64,000 nt of DNA. Source: Desulfitobacterium sp038181555. Lineage in GTDB: Bacteria > Bacillota > Desulfitobacteriia > Desulfitobacteriales > Desulfitobacteriaceae. Numbering within the stretch: the first letter of the stretch is position 1; every line of letters starts with the position of its first letter. This document shows, piece by piece, positions 17,151 through 26,387 of this stretch. The stretch covers positions 62,001 through 126,000 of the forward strand of contig NZ_JBBWUA010000002.1 in NCBI RefSeq assembly GCF_038181555.1, read 5' to 3'. Under the pieces are notes generated by a model. That model was given only the letters and a program-made list of their open reading frames with translations. It searched no databases and was not told the DNA's origin. The position numbers were made by a program, and so were the translations under genes.

Positions 17151-18709
17151 TAGAACAACCCTCCAATCTTCGCCTGAGTCACGACTTCAAGCACCTTGGC
17201 TAATCCTGAGGAATGGACCCCGGTGTCGATCAGTTGCAGTACGGTGTTCGGGAATACACCCGTTATGATTATGACAAAGACCAAGATGACCAACGGAACT
17301 AACTCCGGACCGTGGAGGTCTTTCAAATGATCCCATTCCTTACGACGTGGTCCAAATAGGACATTGGCAATAAGGCGAAGGGAATAAACTGCAGTGATGA
17401 TAATCCCGGCAACCCCGACAATCGCATGGACCGGTAAAGTCTTAACTGTACCAATGAAAATGGTAAACTCTCCAATAAAGTTCACAGTTCCTGGCAAGCC
17501 AAGACCAGCCATACCTGCAATCAAAAACCCAACAGCCAGACGTGGCATCTGATGGGCCAGCCCGCCGAGTTCAACAACATTCCGGGTATGGGTCTTCTCG
17601 TAGATAAAACCAATCATGGAGAAGAAGAGAGCTGACATGACACCGTGAGCGAACATCATGGCTACTGCACCCGTAACACTGGTGACGTTCAAGGCCGCAA
17701 TGGCGATCAGGACATATCCCATGTGACTGACGGATGAGTATCCGACAACATACTTGAGGTCTTTTTGTGCTAAAGCAATGAACGCAGCATAAAGAACGTT
17801 AACAAGAGCTAAAACCGCAATCACTGGCGCCCAGAACTTCGCTCCGATAGGGAAGCACAACAGTCCTAGACGAATTAAGCCGTAGCCACCTATTTTCTTC
17901 AAGACCCCAGCGTGGATCATACTGACTGCTGTAGGAGCGCCAGCATAACCGTCGGGAGACCAAGAGTGGAAGGGGAACATGGAGATCAATGATCCAAAAC
18001 CAAAGGTTAAGAGACCAAAGATGATAATCTGGAAGGTCTCATCATACTGGAGCCTTGCCAGTTGATCAAACATGAAGGTTGGTCCTTGACCCATGGCCGC
18101 AAACTGATTCGTAGCATTAACCCAAATGGAAACCATCGCTACGAGCAAGAAGGCAGATCCAATCAAAAGGTAAATGGTCAATTTCATACCCGCATATTCT
18201 TTGGACACTCGTTTCGTACTTCCCCAGATGATAACCATGATATAGATAGGGATAACCACGATTTCATAGAAAAGGAAGAAGATAAACAAGTCGCGAGCAA
18301 TAAAGGTTCCCATAACTCCGGCAACCAATATTAAAAGTAGAACGAAAAATTCTTTGACACGATTGTCAATATTCCAAGAAGAATACACCGCTGTAAACGC
18401 GATCAAGTTCGTGAGTAGGAGCATGGGAATACTGATACCGTCAACTCCGAACGCTAAGTTAACACCGATATCAGGAATGAGCGGAATCGTTAGATTAAAT
18501 TGCATACCTGCCAAGGAGCGGTCGTATGCAAAGAATACATAGAGCGAAAGCAACAAGGAAGTGAGAGTACCTAGTGCTGCCACTAACTTAATCGTTTTCC
18601 CCTCTTCCTTAGGAAGGAAGACAATTACGAGTGCTGCTAGAATGGGTGCTAACAGTGCCAATGGCAGAATCAAAGAGCCCACTTCGGGCTGAAGCGCCAA
18701 TGTCGACAT
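17150..18709 (-). CDS. nuoM: Complex I subunit NuoM
   Basis: The 519-residue antiporter-like subunit carries the characteristic MFPFHSWSPDGYAGAPTAVS motif and the acidic residue in helix 5 (FFLFYEIVVIPIYIMV) needed for proton transfer in the family. It overlaps both neighbours by one base through TAATG junctions, indicating tight translational coupling and stoichiometric production. Confidence 0.97.
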   Translation of the reverse strand: MSTLALQPEVGSLILPLALLAPILAALVIVFLPKEEGKTIKLVAALGTLTSLLLSLYVFFAYDRSLAGMQFNLTIPLIPDIGVNLAFGVDGISIPMLLLTNLIAFTAVYSSWNIDNRVKEFFVLLLILVAGVMGTFIARDLFIFFLFYEIVVIPIYIMVIIWGSTKRVSKEYAGMKLTIYLLIGSAFLLVAMVSIWVNATNQFAAMGQGPTFMFDQLARLQYDETFQIIIFGLLTFGFGSLISMFPFHSWSPDGYAGAPTAVSMIHAGVLKKIGGYGLIRLGLLCFPIGAKFWAPVIAVLALVNVLYAAFIALAQKDLKYVVGYSSVSHMGYVLIAIAALNVTSVTGAVAMMFAHGVMSALFFSMIGFIYEKTHTRNVVELGGLAHQMPRLAVGFLIAGMAGLGLPGTVNFIGEFTIFIGTVKTLPVHAIVGVAGIIITAVYSLRLIANVLFGPRRKEWDHLKDLHGPELVPLVILVFVIIITGVFPNTVLQLIDTGVHSSGLAKVLEVVTQAKIGGLF

Positions 18710-20667
18710 TACTTAACACCTCCTAGCATAGCTGCGGGATTAAGCGTCGAAAGCTGTCCTTCTCCTAGAGCAAAGACAATATAGATGACGACGACCGCAA
18801 AGAAGAAGACTAAGGCATAAGTTTGTAGCTGACCTGTTGTGGTCTTGCGAAGTACACGACCAGAACCGCGAGTGAGGAATGCCAACCCATTGACAATGCC
18901 ATCAATAATATACAGGTCAAACCAGTAAAGAACTTTAGCAACGATACCATCCATAACCTTATGGATGAACCAGAGGTAGATTTCGTCGATATAATACTTA
19001 TTCTTGAGGAGTTTATAGACTCCAGGAAAACGTGCCACTACATTCTCAGCTTTGATAGCTCGGGTCACGTAAGTGATATAAGCTAAGCCGATACCAAGAA
19101 CTCCGGCAAGGATAGATATAGAAGCTATCGTCCAATCAATCCCTTCATGGTGGAATTCACCATAATGGACAAAGTAACCAAAATTGTGCTCAGGTAAAGC
19201 AACCCATCCGCCGACGATGCTGAAGAATGCTAAAATGATCAGCGGCAAAGTCATTACCCAAGGAGATTCGTGGGGATGATTCTCCGGTTTTTCCTTGCCC
19301 ATAAAGGCTACGAAGAAAAGACGGCTCATATAGAAGGCTGTCAAAAATGCGGTAAACAAGCCCACAGCAAAAATCACGGGATGACCATTATGCAGCGCTG
19401 CGGCCAAAATCTCGTCTTTTGAGAAGAATCCAGCAAAAGGTGGAATACCTGAGATCGCTAGGACACCGATAAAGAAGGTGGTACCGGTAATCGGCATCTT
19501 CTTCCAAAGTCCGCCCATATCCCAGATGTTTTGCTTTTCATGGAGAGCATGAATCACAGAACCTGCTCCTAAGAACATCAAGGCCTTGAAGAAAGCATGA
19601 GTCATTAAGTGGAACATAGAAGCAGTTAAGGAGCCAACCCCCAGAGCGAACATCATATAACCTAATTGGCTTAAGGTTGAATAGGCCAAAATCCGTTTAA
19701 TGTCGTCCTGAGCAATGGCTATAGTCGCGGCAAAGATCGCCGTAAAGGCTCCCATACCTGCCACCAGCTGCAGGGCAAAAGGTGATGCGTTATCAAACAG
19801 GAAGAACATCCGGGCAACCAAGTACACACCGGCGACAACCATGGTAGCGGCATGGATCAAGGCACTGACGGGTGTAGGACCTTCCATGGCATCAGGTAAC
19901 CAGACATGTAAAGGAAACTGACCGGATTTCCCAATGGGTCCAATGAAGACTAAGACTGCCATGACAGTAAGATAACTTACCCCACCGATCAGAGCAAAAT
20001 CTTGAAAGCTCGTCGCCATCTGAACGGATAAGGAACCAGGACCATAGAAATCTAAGGTGCCAAATTGGTTGTATAGGAACAAGATTCCTAAGAGTAAACC
20101 AAAGTCCCCAACCCGGGTGGTAATAAAGGCCTTCTTCGCAGCTTCGCGAGCAGATACCTTAAAGAACCAGAAGCCAATGAGCAGATAAGAGCATAGTCCT
20201 ACCAATTCCCAGAAGATAAACAGTTGTAACAGATTTGTTGCTAAGACCATGCCCAGCATGGAAGCAGCAAATAAGGATTGGAATGCATAATAGCGTGAAA
20301 ACCCTGGGTCTCCATGCATGTAACCGATCGAATAGATCTGAACCATAGATGCTACCAAAGTAACAACAAAAAGCATCATCGCACTCATTGGGTCAATGAG
20401 TGTGCCAAAGTCAATTTGAAGACCAGCTATGCTGAGCCAATTCACCGTGGTCAGCACAGGGTTTTCAACGACTTGCGAACCGGACTGAATTACACCAATA
20501 CCGATACCAATGGCCAATCCCAACGAAGTAAGAATCGCCAATATTGAAATGGTGGAGGACAGTCTTTTGGATCGCTTCGTGACTAAGGCTATGAGCAGAA
20601 ACGACAGAAAGGGCAAAAACGGGATTAACCATGCCCATTGAAAAAGATCATTCATTTCCTTGAACAC
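18709..20667 (-). CDS. nuoL: Complex I subunit NuoL
   Basis: The 652-residue protein is the distal antiporter-like subunit. It has the N-terminal Oxidored_q1 extension, the core motif FPLHVWLPDAMEGPTPVSAL, and a long C-terminal region that in the family forms the lateral amphipathic helix (HL) along the membrane arm. The frame starts with GTG at 20667 preceded by GGAGAGG; an ATG four codons on (20655) is an alternative. Confidence 0.97.
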   Translation of the reverse strand: MFKEMNDLFQWAWLIPFLPFLSFLLIALVTKRSKRLSSTISILAILTSLGLAIGIGIGVIQSGSQVVENPVLTTVNWLSIAGLQIDFGTLIDPMSAMMLFVVTLVASMVQIYSIGYMHGDPGFSRYYAFQSLFAASMLGMVLATNLLQLFIFWELVGLCSYLLIGFWFFKVSAREAAKKAFITTRVGDFGLLLGILFLYNQFGTLDFYGPGSLSVQMATSFQDFALIGGVSYLTVMAVLVFIGPIGKSGQFPLHVWLPDAMEGPTPVSALIHAATMVVAGVYLVARMFFLFDNASPFALQLVAGMGAFTAIFAATIAIAQDDIKRILAYSTLSQLGYMMFALGVGSLTASMFHLMTHAFFKALMFLGAGSVIHALHEKQNIWDMGGLWKKMPITGTTFFIGVLAISGIPPFAGFFSKDEILAAALHNGHPVIFAVGLFTAFLTAFYMSRLFFVAFMGKEKPENHPHESPWVMTLPLIILAFFSIVGGWVALPEHNFGYFVHYGEFHHEGIDWTIASISILAGVLGIGLAYITYVTRAIKAENVVARFPGVYKLLKNKYYIDEIYLWFIHKVMDGIVAKVLYWFDLYIIDGIVNGLAFLTRGSGRVLRKTTTGQLQTYALVFFFAVVVIYIVFALGEGQLSTLNPAAMLGGVK

Positions 20668-20686
20668 CTACCTCTCCATTGACTCT

Positions 20687-21019
20687 CTACCACTTCAACC
20701 AATTGAACTCATCCACATTTGTGGTGCGGCGATTACGGTAAATGGCAATAACTAAAGCCAAGCCCACGGCAATTTCAGCTGCGGCCACAACAATCACGAA
20801 GATTGCGGCAACCTGTCCAATCAGTGGATTTGTCCCAGGATCAGCCCAGGGGGCAAACCGGCTAAAAGCCACAAAATTAATATTGACTGCATTAAGCATT
20901 AATTCGATAGACATAAGAATAGCAATGATATTTCGTTTCACGAAAACTCCGTAGAGCCCTAGGCAAAAAAGCATCGCTCCAACTAATAAATAGGATCCAA
21001 GCCCAACGCTTATACTCAT
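20687..21019 (-). CDS. nuoK: Complex I subunit NuoK
   Basis: The 110-residue, three-helix protein has the family's buried glutamates (SIELMLNAVNINFVAFSR; AAAEIAVGLALVIAIYR). It overlaps nuoJ by four bases (ATGA). It helps form the fourth proton path near the quinone-binding domain. Confidence 0.97.
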   Translation of the reverse strand: MSISVGLGSYLLVGAMLFCLGLYGVFVKRNIIAILMSIELMLNAVNINFVAFSRFAPWADPGTNPLIGQVAAIFVIVVAAAEIAVGLALVIAIYRNRRTTNVDEFNWLKW

Positions 21020-21528
21020 CTGCTTTCATGCCCTCCTTTCGCGATAATCACTGCCCCGATGAGCGCTAGTGTCAACAGGATGGCTGCCGCTTCAAAGGGT
21101 ACCATATACCATGTCAAAAGCAGTTTGGAGAGCTCAACAGTCGTCCCTCCGGCAAGAGCTGGCATGGCCAGAATACGCCAATCACTGTGAGTCAAAATCA
21201 CCAAAGCTAAAAGAATAAACACAAGGGAGCCGACTAAAGCACCAGAAGCCCATTTTTTGGTCACCGGACTACTATCCGCGACATCTCCCCTTAAGGTTAA
21301 CATCACTGCAAAAATCACCATAATCGAAATAGCACCTGCATAAACAAGTAATTGAACTGCTGCAAGATACTCAGCGTTTAACAAAATATACAGGACGGCT
21401 ACTCCCGCAAAGGAAAGTGCCAGGAAAAAGGCACTGTGCACAATGTTTTTCGAGGTGACAACTCCCCAAGCCGAAGCCACGGCGATTATGGCGAAAATGA
21501 AGAACACAACGGTCGCCATAGTACTCAT
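21016..21528 (-). CDS. nuoJ: Complex I subunit NuoJ
   Basis: About 170 residues with five membrane helices; the conserved helix 3 motif LLNAEYLAAVQLLVYAGAIS is present. ATG 21528 overlaps the nuoI stop as ATGA and has GGAGGG upstream, so it is preferred to the longer open frame reaching 21576. Confidence 0.96.
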   Translation of the reverse strand: MSTMATVVFFIFAIIAVASAWGVVTSKNIVHSAFFLALSFAGVAVLYILLNAEYLAAVQLLVYAGAISIMVIFAVMLTLRGDVADSSPVTKKWASGALVGSLVFILLALVILTHSDWRILAMPALAGGTTVELSKLLLTWYMVPFEAAAILLTLALIGAVIIAKGGHESR

Positions 21529-21932
21529 TCGTTGCCCTCCTTCCGATTGCGTTTGGAACGCGCGATCATATCCCAATCCAAATCCTCAGGATAGAAGACC
21601 GAATTCTCAAACTCCTGGGTCACGGTAAGTGCATTTGTCGGACATGCTTCTGTGCATAAGCCACAGAATAAACACCGTCCAACATCCATGTGGTAAGTTT
21701 GAAGAACTTTTTTGTTGTTCTCGTTCTTTTCACTGGTTAAGGTAATAACTTCGTTTGGACAGGCCATTGCACATAAGGAACAAGAAATGCATTTTTCCGG
21801 TTCCAATCCCATGGAGCTTCTAACCGTCTTAGGAAGATTTGGTAAAACCTCTGGATAGAATTCTGTGATGTTTGGTCCGAGCATCTTTTTGATGGTGATG
21901 CCCATACCCTTAAATAACCCTTTACCTAACAC
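21525..21932 (-). CDS. nuoI: Complex I subunit NuoI, 2x[4Fe-4S] ferredoxin-like
   Basis: Two complete 4Fe-4S motifs are visible, CISCSLCAMACP and CLFCGLCTEACP, the N6a/N6b clusters that carry electrons to NuoB. GTG 21932 with GGAGGG upstream is the likely start. In complexes without NuoE/F/G, this subunit is a plausible docking point for an alternative electron donor such as ferredoxin; that is inference from studied 11-subunit relatives. Confidence 0.96.
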   Translation of the reverse strand: MLGKGLFKGMGITIKKMLGPNITEFYPEVLPNLPKTVRSSMGLEPEKCISCSLCAMACPNEVITLTSEKNENNKKVLQTYHMDVGRCLFCGLCTEACPTNALTVTQEFENSVFYPEDLDWDMIARSKRNRKEGNE

Positions 21933-21936
21933 TCTG

Positions 21937-22983
21937 TCACCCTCCAATCACGAGTTGATAGATATAAATCCCCAAACCCGTCAACAAAATGTTGAGAAGC
22001 GCGAGCGGTAACAAGACCTTCCAGGCAAAATGCATCAAGTGGTCGATCCGAATCCGTGGGAATGTCCAACGCACCCACATAGAAACAAAAATCAATAGAC
22101 CTACTTTTAACCAGAACCAAGCCACACCTGGTAGTATTGCCGGCCCTTGCCAACCACCTAAGAAGACTGTTGCAGCCAAGGCACACATAGCGACCAAGTT
22201 TGCATATTCACCGAGGTAGAATAATCCCCAACGCAAACCTGAATACTCCGTAAAGGGCCCGGCGATAATTTCTTGGTCAGCCTCTAAAAGGTCAAACGGC
22301 GCTCTGTTGACTTCAGCTTGGCCGCAAATCAAAAAGATAATAAATGCTAATGGCTGTAAGAAAATGAATGGAATTGTAGCTTGTGCCTCGACGATTTTCG
22401 TTAAGTTGAACGTCTGAGTCAGCATGACAACACCCAATAATGAGAAAATCAAGGGAATTTCATAACTGATCATTTGCGCAACTGCACGCATGCCACCAAC
22501 TAAGGAATATTTATTATTAGAACTCCAACCGGCCATTAAGAATGCCAAGGTAGATACTGAGGTGACCCCCAGATAAAAGAATATTCCCAGTTCTAAGTCG
22601 ATTACCGTCATTCCGTAGCCAAAAGGCACGATGGCCAAGGTCAAAATTGGAATACCAAAAACAAACATAGGGGCAATTTTATACATTACTTTGTCAGCAT
22701 TCCCTGGCGTAAAATCTTCTTTACCCAAGAGCTTCAGGGCATCTGCTATGGTCTGAAACCATCCGCGAGGACCCAATCGATTTGGACCGGGGCGTTGCGA
22801 AGCCCAGCCAGCCACTTTACGTTCTAAAATAACTAGAAAAAGTGCTGCAACTACAATGACCACAATGACCAAAATCATCCCGATTAAAGTCATAGTGAGG
22901 TCGGCCCAGATGGAGTTAGGATCTGCGAACAAACCGCGGATCACATCCGCAATTTTCACTGGCAAATTATTTATAGCGTCCAT
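21937..22983 (-). CDS. nuoH: Complex I subunit NuoH
   Basis: The 348-residue, eight-helix subunit shows the conserved heel motifs: ERKVAGWASQRPGPNRLGP in loop 1, and EVNRAPFDLLEADQEI with EYSGLRWGLFYLGEYAN in loops 3 and 5, which line the quinone chamber. It forms the junction between the peripheral and membrane arms. Confidence 0.97.
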   Translation of the reverse strand: MDAINNLPVKIADVIRGLFADPNSIWADLTMTLIGMILVIVVIVVAALFLVILERKVAGWASQRPGPNRLGPRGWFQTIADALKLLGKEDFTPGNADKVMYKIAPMFVFGIPILTLAIVPFGYGMTVIDLELGIFFYLGVTSVSTLAFLMAGWSSNNKYSLVGGMRAVAQMISYEIPLIFSLLGVVMLTQTFNLTKIVEAQATIPFIFLQPLAFIIFLICGQAEVNRAPFDLLEADQEIIAGPFTEYSGLRWGLFYLGEYANLVAMCALAATVFLGGWQGPAILPGVAWFWLKVGLLIFVSMWVRWTFPRIRIDHLMHFAWKVLLPLALLNILLTGLGIYIYQLVIGG

Positions 22984-23007
22984 CTTATTCTCCCCTCGTT
23001 GAGAGTA

Positions 23008-24120
23008 TTACTTATCCACTTCACCAAGTACTGCATCTAATGACGCAAAACTACAGATAAGGTCTTGAATATAGGTCCCAACACCGATTTCCTCTAAACA
23101 TTGAAGATTGACAAAGGCGCCTGCCCGAATCTTCACCCGTTCTGGCTTCGGTGTTCCGTTGCTTACAATATAGAAACCGAGTTCACCCTTGGGATTTTCC
23201 ACACGGTGATACACTTCCCCAACAGGGGGCTTAATGATTTTGGGTACTTTCGCCATAACCGGACCTTCGGGGATATCCCGCATCGCTTGACGAATAATTT
23301 TGAGGCTTTCGTTCATCTCCAAGAAACGAATCATGTTTCGGTCGAATGAATCGCAGCCATAAAGTACAGGGACATCAAAATCAAAACGATCATAGATTCC
23401 ATAAGGTTCTGCCTTACGCACATCGTATTGTACTCCTGATGCACGAAGGGCTGGGCCGGTAATGCAAAGATTCTCTGCCGCTTCCTTAGAAAGAATTCCG
23501 ACATTCTTCAATCTGCCTTGGGTAATTTCATTGCCAAGATAGATGTTATAATACTCTTCGATTTTTTCCGGCATATCATCTACGAACGATTCTAAGGCAG
23601 CCCAAAATTCTGGAGTAGGATCAAAGCTCATGCCACCGATCCGCATAGCATTGACGGTTAAGCGACTACCTGATGTCATTTCAAACAGATCGAGGATTCT
23701 CTCCCGATCACGGAAAGGATATCCCCACGCTGTCCAGCCCGCTATATCCAAAGCAGCACTGGCAATAAACACTTGATGACTAGCGAATCGCGCTAGTTCA
23801 GCAAAAATTATCCGTAAATACTCTGCTCTCTCGGGAACCTCAACTCCCATTAACTTCTCTACGGCCTGAACATAGGCCATATTATTATGTGGTGAAGCAA
23901 GATAATCTAAGCGGTCGGTGTACGGAATAAACTGAGTATATGTCCGACTCTCCGCAAGCTTCTCCAACCCACGATGGAGGTAGCCAATCTTTGGTTCAAT
24001 TCCTGTTACTGTTTCCCCCTGCAAACGAACGATCATCCGAAATACACCGTGCATACTCGGATGTTGGGGGCCCATGTTTAAAAGAAGTTCTTCTGTTCCT
24101 TCTTGGTACATTTCTGACAT
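23008..24120 (-). CDS. nuoD: Complex I subunit NuoD (49-kDa)
   Basis: The 370-residue subunit has the conserved N-terminal MGPQHPSMHGVFRMIV, which contributes the quinone-binding His, and the family C-terminus SFASLDAVLGEVDK. The Ni-Fe cysteines of related hydrogenases are absent, so this is complex I and not an Ech-type hydrogenase. NuoC is a separate gene upstream, not fused as in enterobacteria. Confidence 0.97.
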   Translation of the reverse strand: MSEMYQEGTEELLLNMGPQHPSMHGVFRMIVRLQGETVTGIEPKIGYLHRGLEKLAESRTYTQFIPYTDRLDYLASPHNNMAYVQAVEKLMGVEVPERAEYLRIIFAELARFASHQVFIASAALDIAGWTAWGYPFRDRERILDLFEMTSGSRLTVNAMRIGGMSFDPTPEFWAALESFVDDMPEKIEEYYNIYLGNEITQGRLKNVGILSKEAAENLCITGPALRASGVQYDVRKAEPYGIYDRFDFDVPVLYGCDSFDRNMIRFLEMNESLKIIRQAMRDIPEGPVMAKVPKIIKPPVGEVYHRVENPKGELGFYIVSNGTPKPERVKIRAGAFVNLQCLEEIGVGTYIQDLICSFASLDAVLGEVDK

Positions 24121-24132
24121 GGTTTTACCCCC

Positions 24133-24624
24133 TTACTCATCATCTCTGCGTACACGCATAGTATTGCGAACTTCCACAGGTTCTGTGACATAATCCTTAC
24201 GCAGTGGGAATCCTTCGAAATCATCCCACATATAAATCCGTTTCAGGTTCGGGTGACCTGTGAATTGGATACCAAACATATCATAAGCTTCCCGCTCCAT
24301 AAAATTGGCGCCTGCCCAGATTCGGGTCACAGAATCAATTACCGGTTTCTCGCGATCGACGATCGCTTTAACGCGCAGCTTTTGTGGCCCACGAAGGCTT
24401 GTCATCTGATAGACAACTTCAATATGGGTTACCTTGTCCACTCCGGCGATGTCGTGGAGAAAGTCACATGGTACATCCGCGAAGTTTTTTGCTGCTGTAA
24501 GGGTTTCTGTAATATAAGCGCCCTGCACAGTAAGTACCAAAGTGTCGATCATCTCTTCGACTTTGCCATTAACACGCGCTGCTAACTCATCCACACGTTT
24601 TCTTAACACATCATTATTTCCCAT
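24133..24624 (-). CDS. nuoC: Complex I subunit NuoC (30-kDa)
   Basis: The 163-residue protein ends with the classic motif WAGANFMEREAYDMFGIQFTGHP-like segment followed by LKRIYMWDDFEGFPLRKDY. It is a structural subunit that braces NuoD and NuoB in the peripheral arm. It overlaps nuoB by 11 bases. Confidence 0.96.
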   Translation of the reverse strand: MGNNDVLRKRVDELAARVNGKVEEMIDTLVLTVQGAYITETLTAAKNFADVPCDFLHDIAGVDKVTHIEVVYQMTSLRGPQKLRVKAIVDREKPVIDSVTRIWAGANFMEREAYDMFGIQFTGHPNLKRIYMWDDFEGFPLRKDYVTEPVEVRNTMRVRRDDE

Positions 24625-25135
24625 GTTTCAATAACCTCACCTTATCTGGGTGGTTCACCTTATGTTGAAGTTGAAGCAACCCATATACTAAGGATTCCGG
24701 CCGAGGAGGACAGCCGGGAATATAAACATCGACCGGGACAATTTTGTCCACTCCTGTCAACATGGAATAGGAATCCGCAAAAGGACCACCTGCGCTAGCA
24801 CAGCTGCCCATAGCAATAACCCATTTGGGTTCAGGCATCTGATCATAAATCATCCGCAGAAGGGGAGCCATTTTGCGAGTACATGTTCCAGCGACAATCA
24901 TGACATCTGCATGGCGAGGTGATGCCCGGAAGACCTCGTATCCAAAACGAGAGATGTCAACACGCGGACCACCTGCCGCCATCATTTCGATAGCGCAGCA
25001 AGCTAAACCGAAGGTTACAGGCCAAAAAGAATGTCCACGACCCCAATTCAAGAGCTTATCAATACTGGTTAGTAGAACATTTTTTTCCATGAGCGCCTCG
25101 GCTTCGCGAAGTTCTTTCTCTTTTGCTACATCCAC
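24614..25135 (-). CDS. nuoB: Complex I subunit NuoB (N2 cluster)
   Basis: The protein has the unusual adjacent cysteines of the N2 cluster (FGLACCAIEMMAAGG), plus the other ligands in GTCTRKMAP and IPGCPPRPE. It passes electrons to quinone. GTG 25135 is chosen as start because GAAGG lies nine bases upstream and it overlaps the nuoA stop by 10 bases; the frame itself remains open to 25156. Confidence 0.96.
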   Translation of the reverse strand: MDVAKEKELREAEALMEKNVLLTSIDKLLNWGRGHSFWPVTFGLACCAIEMMAAGGPRVDISRFGYEVFRASPRHADVMIVAGTCTRKMAPLLRMIYDQMPEPKWVIAMGSCASAGGPFADSYSMLTGVDKIVPVDVYIPGCPPRPESLVYGLLQLQHKVNHPDKVRLLKHGK

Positions 25136-25482
25136 TCTAATGCACCTTCTTTCCAAGCATACCAGAATCCAACTAAGAGAATGACGATGAATACAAACAT
25201 TTCAATAAAAGCGAAGGTTCCAAGTTGTCGGAACGATAACGCCCAAGGAAACAGGAAGACTGTTTCTACGTCAAATGCCGTAAAAACAAGGGCATAAAGA
25301 AAATAATTGCTTTTGAACCCTAACCAGGTACGTCCAATTGTTTTGTTACCACCTTCATACGGTGTTAACTTCTCTGGAACTGGTTTTTTTGGAGCTAAGA
25401 GTTTGGGCATCAACATCATAATCATGTTAATGGCAATTGCCACCACAAGTGCTATCCCAACAGCAGCAAAATTATCTGACAT
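25126..25482 (-). CDS. nuoA: Complex I subunit NuoA
   Basis: This is the first gene of the operon, about 118 residues with three helices and the conserved loop YEGGNKTIGRTWLGFKSNYF and the family acidic motif FTAFDVETVFLFPWA. ATG 25482 has GGGGGG eight bases upstream; the ORF continues to 25500. The operon order A-B-C-D-H-I-J-K-L-M-N lacks nuoE, nuoF and nuoG. Confidence 0.96.
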   Translation of the reverse strand: MSDNFAAVGIALVVAIAINMIMMLMPKLLAPKKPVPEKLTPYEGGNKTIGRTWLGFKSNYFLYALVFTAFDVETVFLFPWALSFRQLGTFAFIEMFVFIVILLVGFWYAWKEGALEWM

Positions 25483-25533
25483 CTCCTTACCCCCCTTCAT
25501 AATAAAAATATTTTATTCCCATAAACCAAACTC

Positions 25534-25563
25534 ATTGTGCCATATTTGTTTAGGAATAGTCAA
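25534..25563 (-). promoter_or_regulatory. Candidate promoter of the nuo operon
   Basis: On the minus strand TTGACT (25563-25558) is followed after 18 bases by CACAAT (25539-25534). The -35 box is near consensus and the -10 box matches four of six. It lies about 50 bases before nuoA. Confidence 0.6.
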
Positions 25564-25607
25564 CAATTATGTACGCTTTATCTTCTAAATGTAAATTATA
25601 AGTTTAT

Positions 25608-26387
25608 TCAAACAATATTCAACTGATTTTTAACTGGAGCAAAGGTTCGGCGATGGATCGGGCATACTCCATAGCGACGTAAAGCGGCAAGATGCTCGCG
25701 TGTACCATAGCCTTTATTTTTCCTAAATCCATAGACAGGATAGAGCGTATCCAGCTCATCCATCAGGTGATCTCGTGAGACTTTAGCAAGTATGGAAGCT
25801 GCCGCAATACTTGCACTGAGTGCGTCTCCATCAATGATTCCTTTTTGCGGGATCTTGAGGGGTATTTCTAAGGCATCGATGAGCAGAAAATGGGGGCGAA
25901 TCTTGAGATTTTCTACCGCTCGCTTCATAGCCAGTTTAGTGGCTTGGAGAATATTTAGAGCATCAATCTCCGCGGATTCAGCACTGCCCACTGCGTAGCC
26001 TAAGGCTTGTTCTTTTATCTCTTGAAACAGTCTTTCCCGCTTACTCTCTGACAACTTCTTCGAATCATTAAGTCCCGGTAAATTGAATTTTGCCGGCAGG
26101 ATACAGGCGGCAGCCACCACCGGTCCCGCTAGAGGACCTCGTCCCGCTTCATCCATCCCTGCGATGTGGAGATAACCAGCTTGCCATAATTGCTTTTCTT
26201 CCACTAACAAGTGTTGAATCCGTACAGCCTCTGCTTTGCGGACTTCACAGTCCTTTTGATAGCGGATCATCAGTTGTCGAACTCCCTGACGCGAGTCTTG
26301 AGCACACGCCTTAAGAAATTCACCCGAGGGTTCAGTTTTGAGCATCTCGCTCAATTCCCGAATGCTCATTTGTGATATCGCTTTCAA
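25608..26387 (-). CDS. rnhB: Ribonuclease HII
   Basis: The 259-residue enzyme removes RNA from RNA-DNA hybrids in the chromosome. The acidic active site is visible: IAGMDEAGRGPLAGPV gives the first D-E pair, followed by GLNDSKKLS, IDALEIPLK and AAASILAKVSRD. About 70 N-terminal residues precede the catalytic core, as in the Bacillus-type enzyme. TTG 26387 has AGAGGA eight bases before it and overlaps the 3' end of rbgA by 56 bases. Confidence 0.96.
   Translation of the reverse strand: MKAISQMSIRELSEMLKTEPSGEFLKACAQDSRQGVRQLMIRYQKDCEVRKAEAVRIQHLLVEEKQLWQAGYLHIAGMDEAGRGPLAGPVVAAACILPAKFNLPGLNDSKKLSESKRERLFQEIKEQALGYAVGSAESAEIDALNILQATKLAMKRAVENLKIRPHFLLIDALEIPLKIPQKGIIDGDALSASIAAASILAKVSRDHLMDELDTLYPVYGFRKNKGYGTREHLAALRRYGVCPIHRRTFAPVKNQLNIV

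Noticed and set aside
23008..25482. NuoB/C/D set as an Ech or formate hydrogenlyase-type hydrogenase
   Set aside because: NuoD lacks the Ni-Fe cysteine pairs, and all membrane subunits A, H, J-N of complex I are present in the same operon.
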